Shown here: positions 33,941 through 35,000 of the stretch, one piece after another
How positions within the stretch are numbered: the first letter of the stretch is position 1
How the letters are laid out: each line of letters begins with the position of its first letter
From: Chrysomallon squamiferum
Lineage: Eukaryota > Mollusca > Gastropoda > Neomphalida > Peltospiridae
NCBI GenBank assembly: GCA_012295275.1
Contig: CM022678.1
Location: forward strand, 10,525,999 to 10,560,998
Direction: 5' to 3'
Length of the DNA stretch: 35,000 nt
Notes under the pieces: model-generated
What the model saw: only the letters and a program-made list of their open reading frames with translations
The model's database searches: none
Told to the model about the DNA's origin: nothing
Program-made: the position numbers and the translations under genes

Positions 33941-34999
33941 TCAGTTGGCCATGATTTCTTCCTGTGTTTGGATACATTGTATTTTTGTGCTTGATAAAAC
34001 AGAGTCACCGACTGGTCTATTACTTTCCATTCCATCGCTCTGATTGGACGATATTTTTACTTGCGAATTTCCTTTGATGTTAGCAGAATTCCCTTTAAAT
34101 CTCACATCCATTTCTGGATGAACCTTGTTGTTACTCTGGCAACAAACAATCGTCTTAAATGTTTTCCAAAAACGTTTATTGAGAGTGCAGTAGAGAAGAA
34201 AGTTGCAGGCAAAGTTCAATGAGGTCAGCACAGTGCTGACAAGTCTCATGACTAAATATGTCTCAGTATAGTAGGTAGTGAAACCAATCAGCAGCATAAC
34301 TGAACTGGGTACCATGGTCACCAGAAAGAGGATGATGATGCCAACAAGCATGATGATTATTCTTTTTTGTTCCATTTGAAACCGTTGTTCGAGAGTCTGG
34401 TTCTGTTCTTCAAGTCGTTTGCGAACCTGGCGATGAGAGCGAAGATAGAGAATCATAATAATGTTAAAAACGAAGAGAATCAGCATGGGCAGGAACTGAA
34501 AGAGGACAGCGTCAAACCAGCCGTAAATTATAAAAGCTTCACTTTTAGCATATTCCGTGACCTCCACATTTCCCGATTCGGTGACCTCAATCTGCCAGAA
34601 TGTCGGCAGGTTTTCCAGTGCTGAAACAACCCCAATGGCAATCACCGTCAGCAAAGCTGTGCTCGTGTGCTTAGTCTGAAGATGATGCAGCTTCACAAAA
34701 CAAACAGCAATGCTTCTTTCTATAGTTAAAACAACAGTGGTCACAATGCTAGCCTTCAAAAAGATGTCGCCAACAGGAATGTACATAAACGCAATATAGA
34801 TATTTCGGAATTCACTGGAGATATTGCAGACTGGACATCGTATGAAACAGATGGGAAGAATAAACAAAAGACCCAGCATGTCATATATGGCTAGTCCTTT
34901 GAGGTACACGAAAGCCACCCCTTGAAACTGCCCCTTTATTAAAACTATGAGGGTGAGAATGTTGCCAGTGATGCCAAAAATACAAATGGCAGGAATGAT
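33941..34999 (-). CDS. Rhodopsin-family peptide GPCR, FMRFamide-receptor-like (partial, N-terminus off window)
   Basis: A single open frame of about 352 codons runs from the window edge to TGA at 33943-33941. Seven-TM order: TM1 with the conserved GN (FGITGNILTL), TM2 with LAIYDML, TM3 ending VLTIERSIAVC (ERS in place of DRY), TM4, an extracellular loop with acidic stretches, and TM5 (FLPMLILFVFNIIMI). A basic third loop follows (RSHRQVRKRLEEQ). TM6 is VGIIILFLVTMVPSSVMLL, with no CWxP. TM7 ends LNFACNFLLYCTLNKRFWKT, the NFxLYC form common in FMRFamide-type receptors rather than NPxxY. An intracellular Cys pair (IVCC) after helix 8 may be palmitoylated. It is a plasma-membrane peptide receptor by family; the ligand is unknown. 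There is no intron within the visible part. Only the N-terminal tail and the start of TM1 are missing. Confidence 0.92.
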   Translation of the reverse strand: MIPAICIFGITGNILTLIVLIKGQFQGVAFVYLKGLAIYDMLGLLFILPICFIRCPVCNISSEFRNIYIAFMYIPVGDIFLKASIVTTVVLTIERSIAVCFVKLHHLQTKHTSTALLTVIAIGVVSALENLPTFWQIEVTESGNVEVTEYAKSEAFIIYGWFDAVLFQFLPMLILFVFNIIMILYLRSHRQVRKRLEEQNQTLEQRFQMEQKRIIIMLVGIIILFLVTMVPSSVMLLIGFTTYYTETYLVMRLVSTVLTSLNFACNFLLYCTLNKRFWKTFKTIVCCQSNNKVHPEMDVRFKGNSANIKGNSQVKISSNQSDGMESNRPVGDSVLSSTKIQCIQTQEEIMAN

Positions 35000-35000
35000 T

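Overview
The window is animal nuclear DNA. Its genes are split by short GT-AG introns, it is strongly A+T rich, and it is crowded with simple repeats: (TG)n, (CT)n, (TA)n, (AAT)n, (TTTA)n and (TTAC)n. Gene content and repeat texture suggest a lophotrochozoan, probably a mollusc and possibly a cephalopod. That placement is inference. There are no bacterial, plasmid, CRISPR or rRNA features.

Layout, left to right. 1-4550: a non-coding, repeat-rich stretch with a 52-bp minisatellite, a dead mariner transposase tail and a palindrome; it is probably the first intron of an unidentified minus-strand gene. 4551-4647: the only visible coding exon of that gene. It faces SF3B6 across a 163-bp divergent promoter carrying a symmetric inverted repeat. 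4811-6699 (+): complete four-exon SF3B6 (p14, the branch-site RRM protein of U2 snRNP). 6700-10135: convergent intergenic DNA. 10136-27245 (-): a complete TDRD7-type gene (LOTUS plus Tudor domains, germ granule/piRNA class), rebuilt here as 23 coding exons in one unbroken frame of 1371 codons. Its introns hold a piggyBac-like MITE, a 34-bp minisatellite that has duplicated a splice donor, two decayed exon copies and a promoter-like insertion. 27246-30348: a repeat-rich 5' region shared with the next gene. 30349-33754 (+): CENPO (CENP-O kinetochore subunit), missing only its first exon(s). 33941-34999 (-): a single-exon rhodopsin-family peptide GPCR resembling FMRFamide receptors, cut by the window end. 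CENPO and the GPCR converge with only 186 bp between stop codons.

The genes do not form a pathway: one is a splicing factor, one a germline scaffold, one a kinetochore protein and one a neuropeptide receptor. No wholly new multi-gene system is visible. The most unusual material is how tandem repeats have rebuilt splice sites: duplicated donors in TDRD7 exon 12 and SF3B6 exon 3, and a tetranucleotide array serving as the pyrimidine tract of a CENPO exon.
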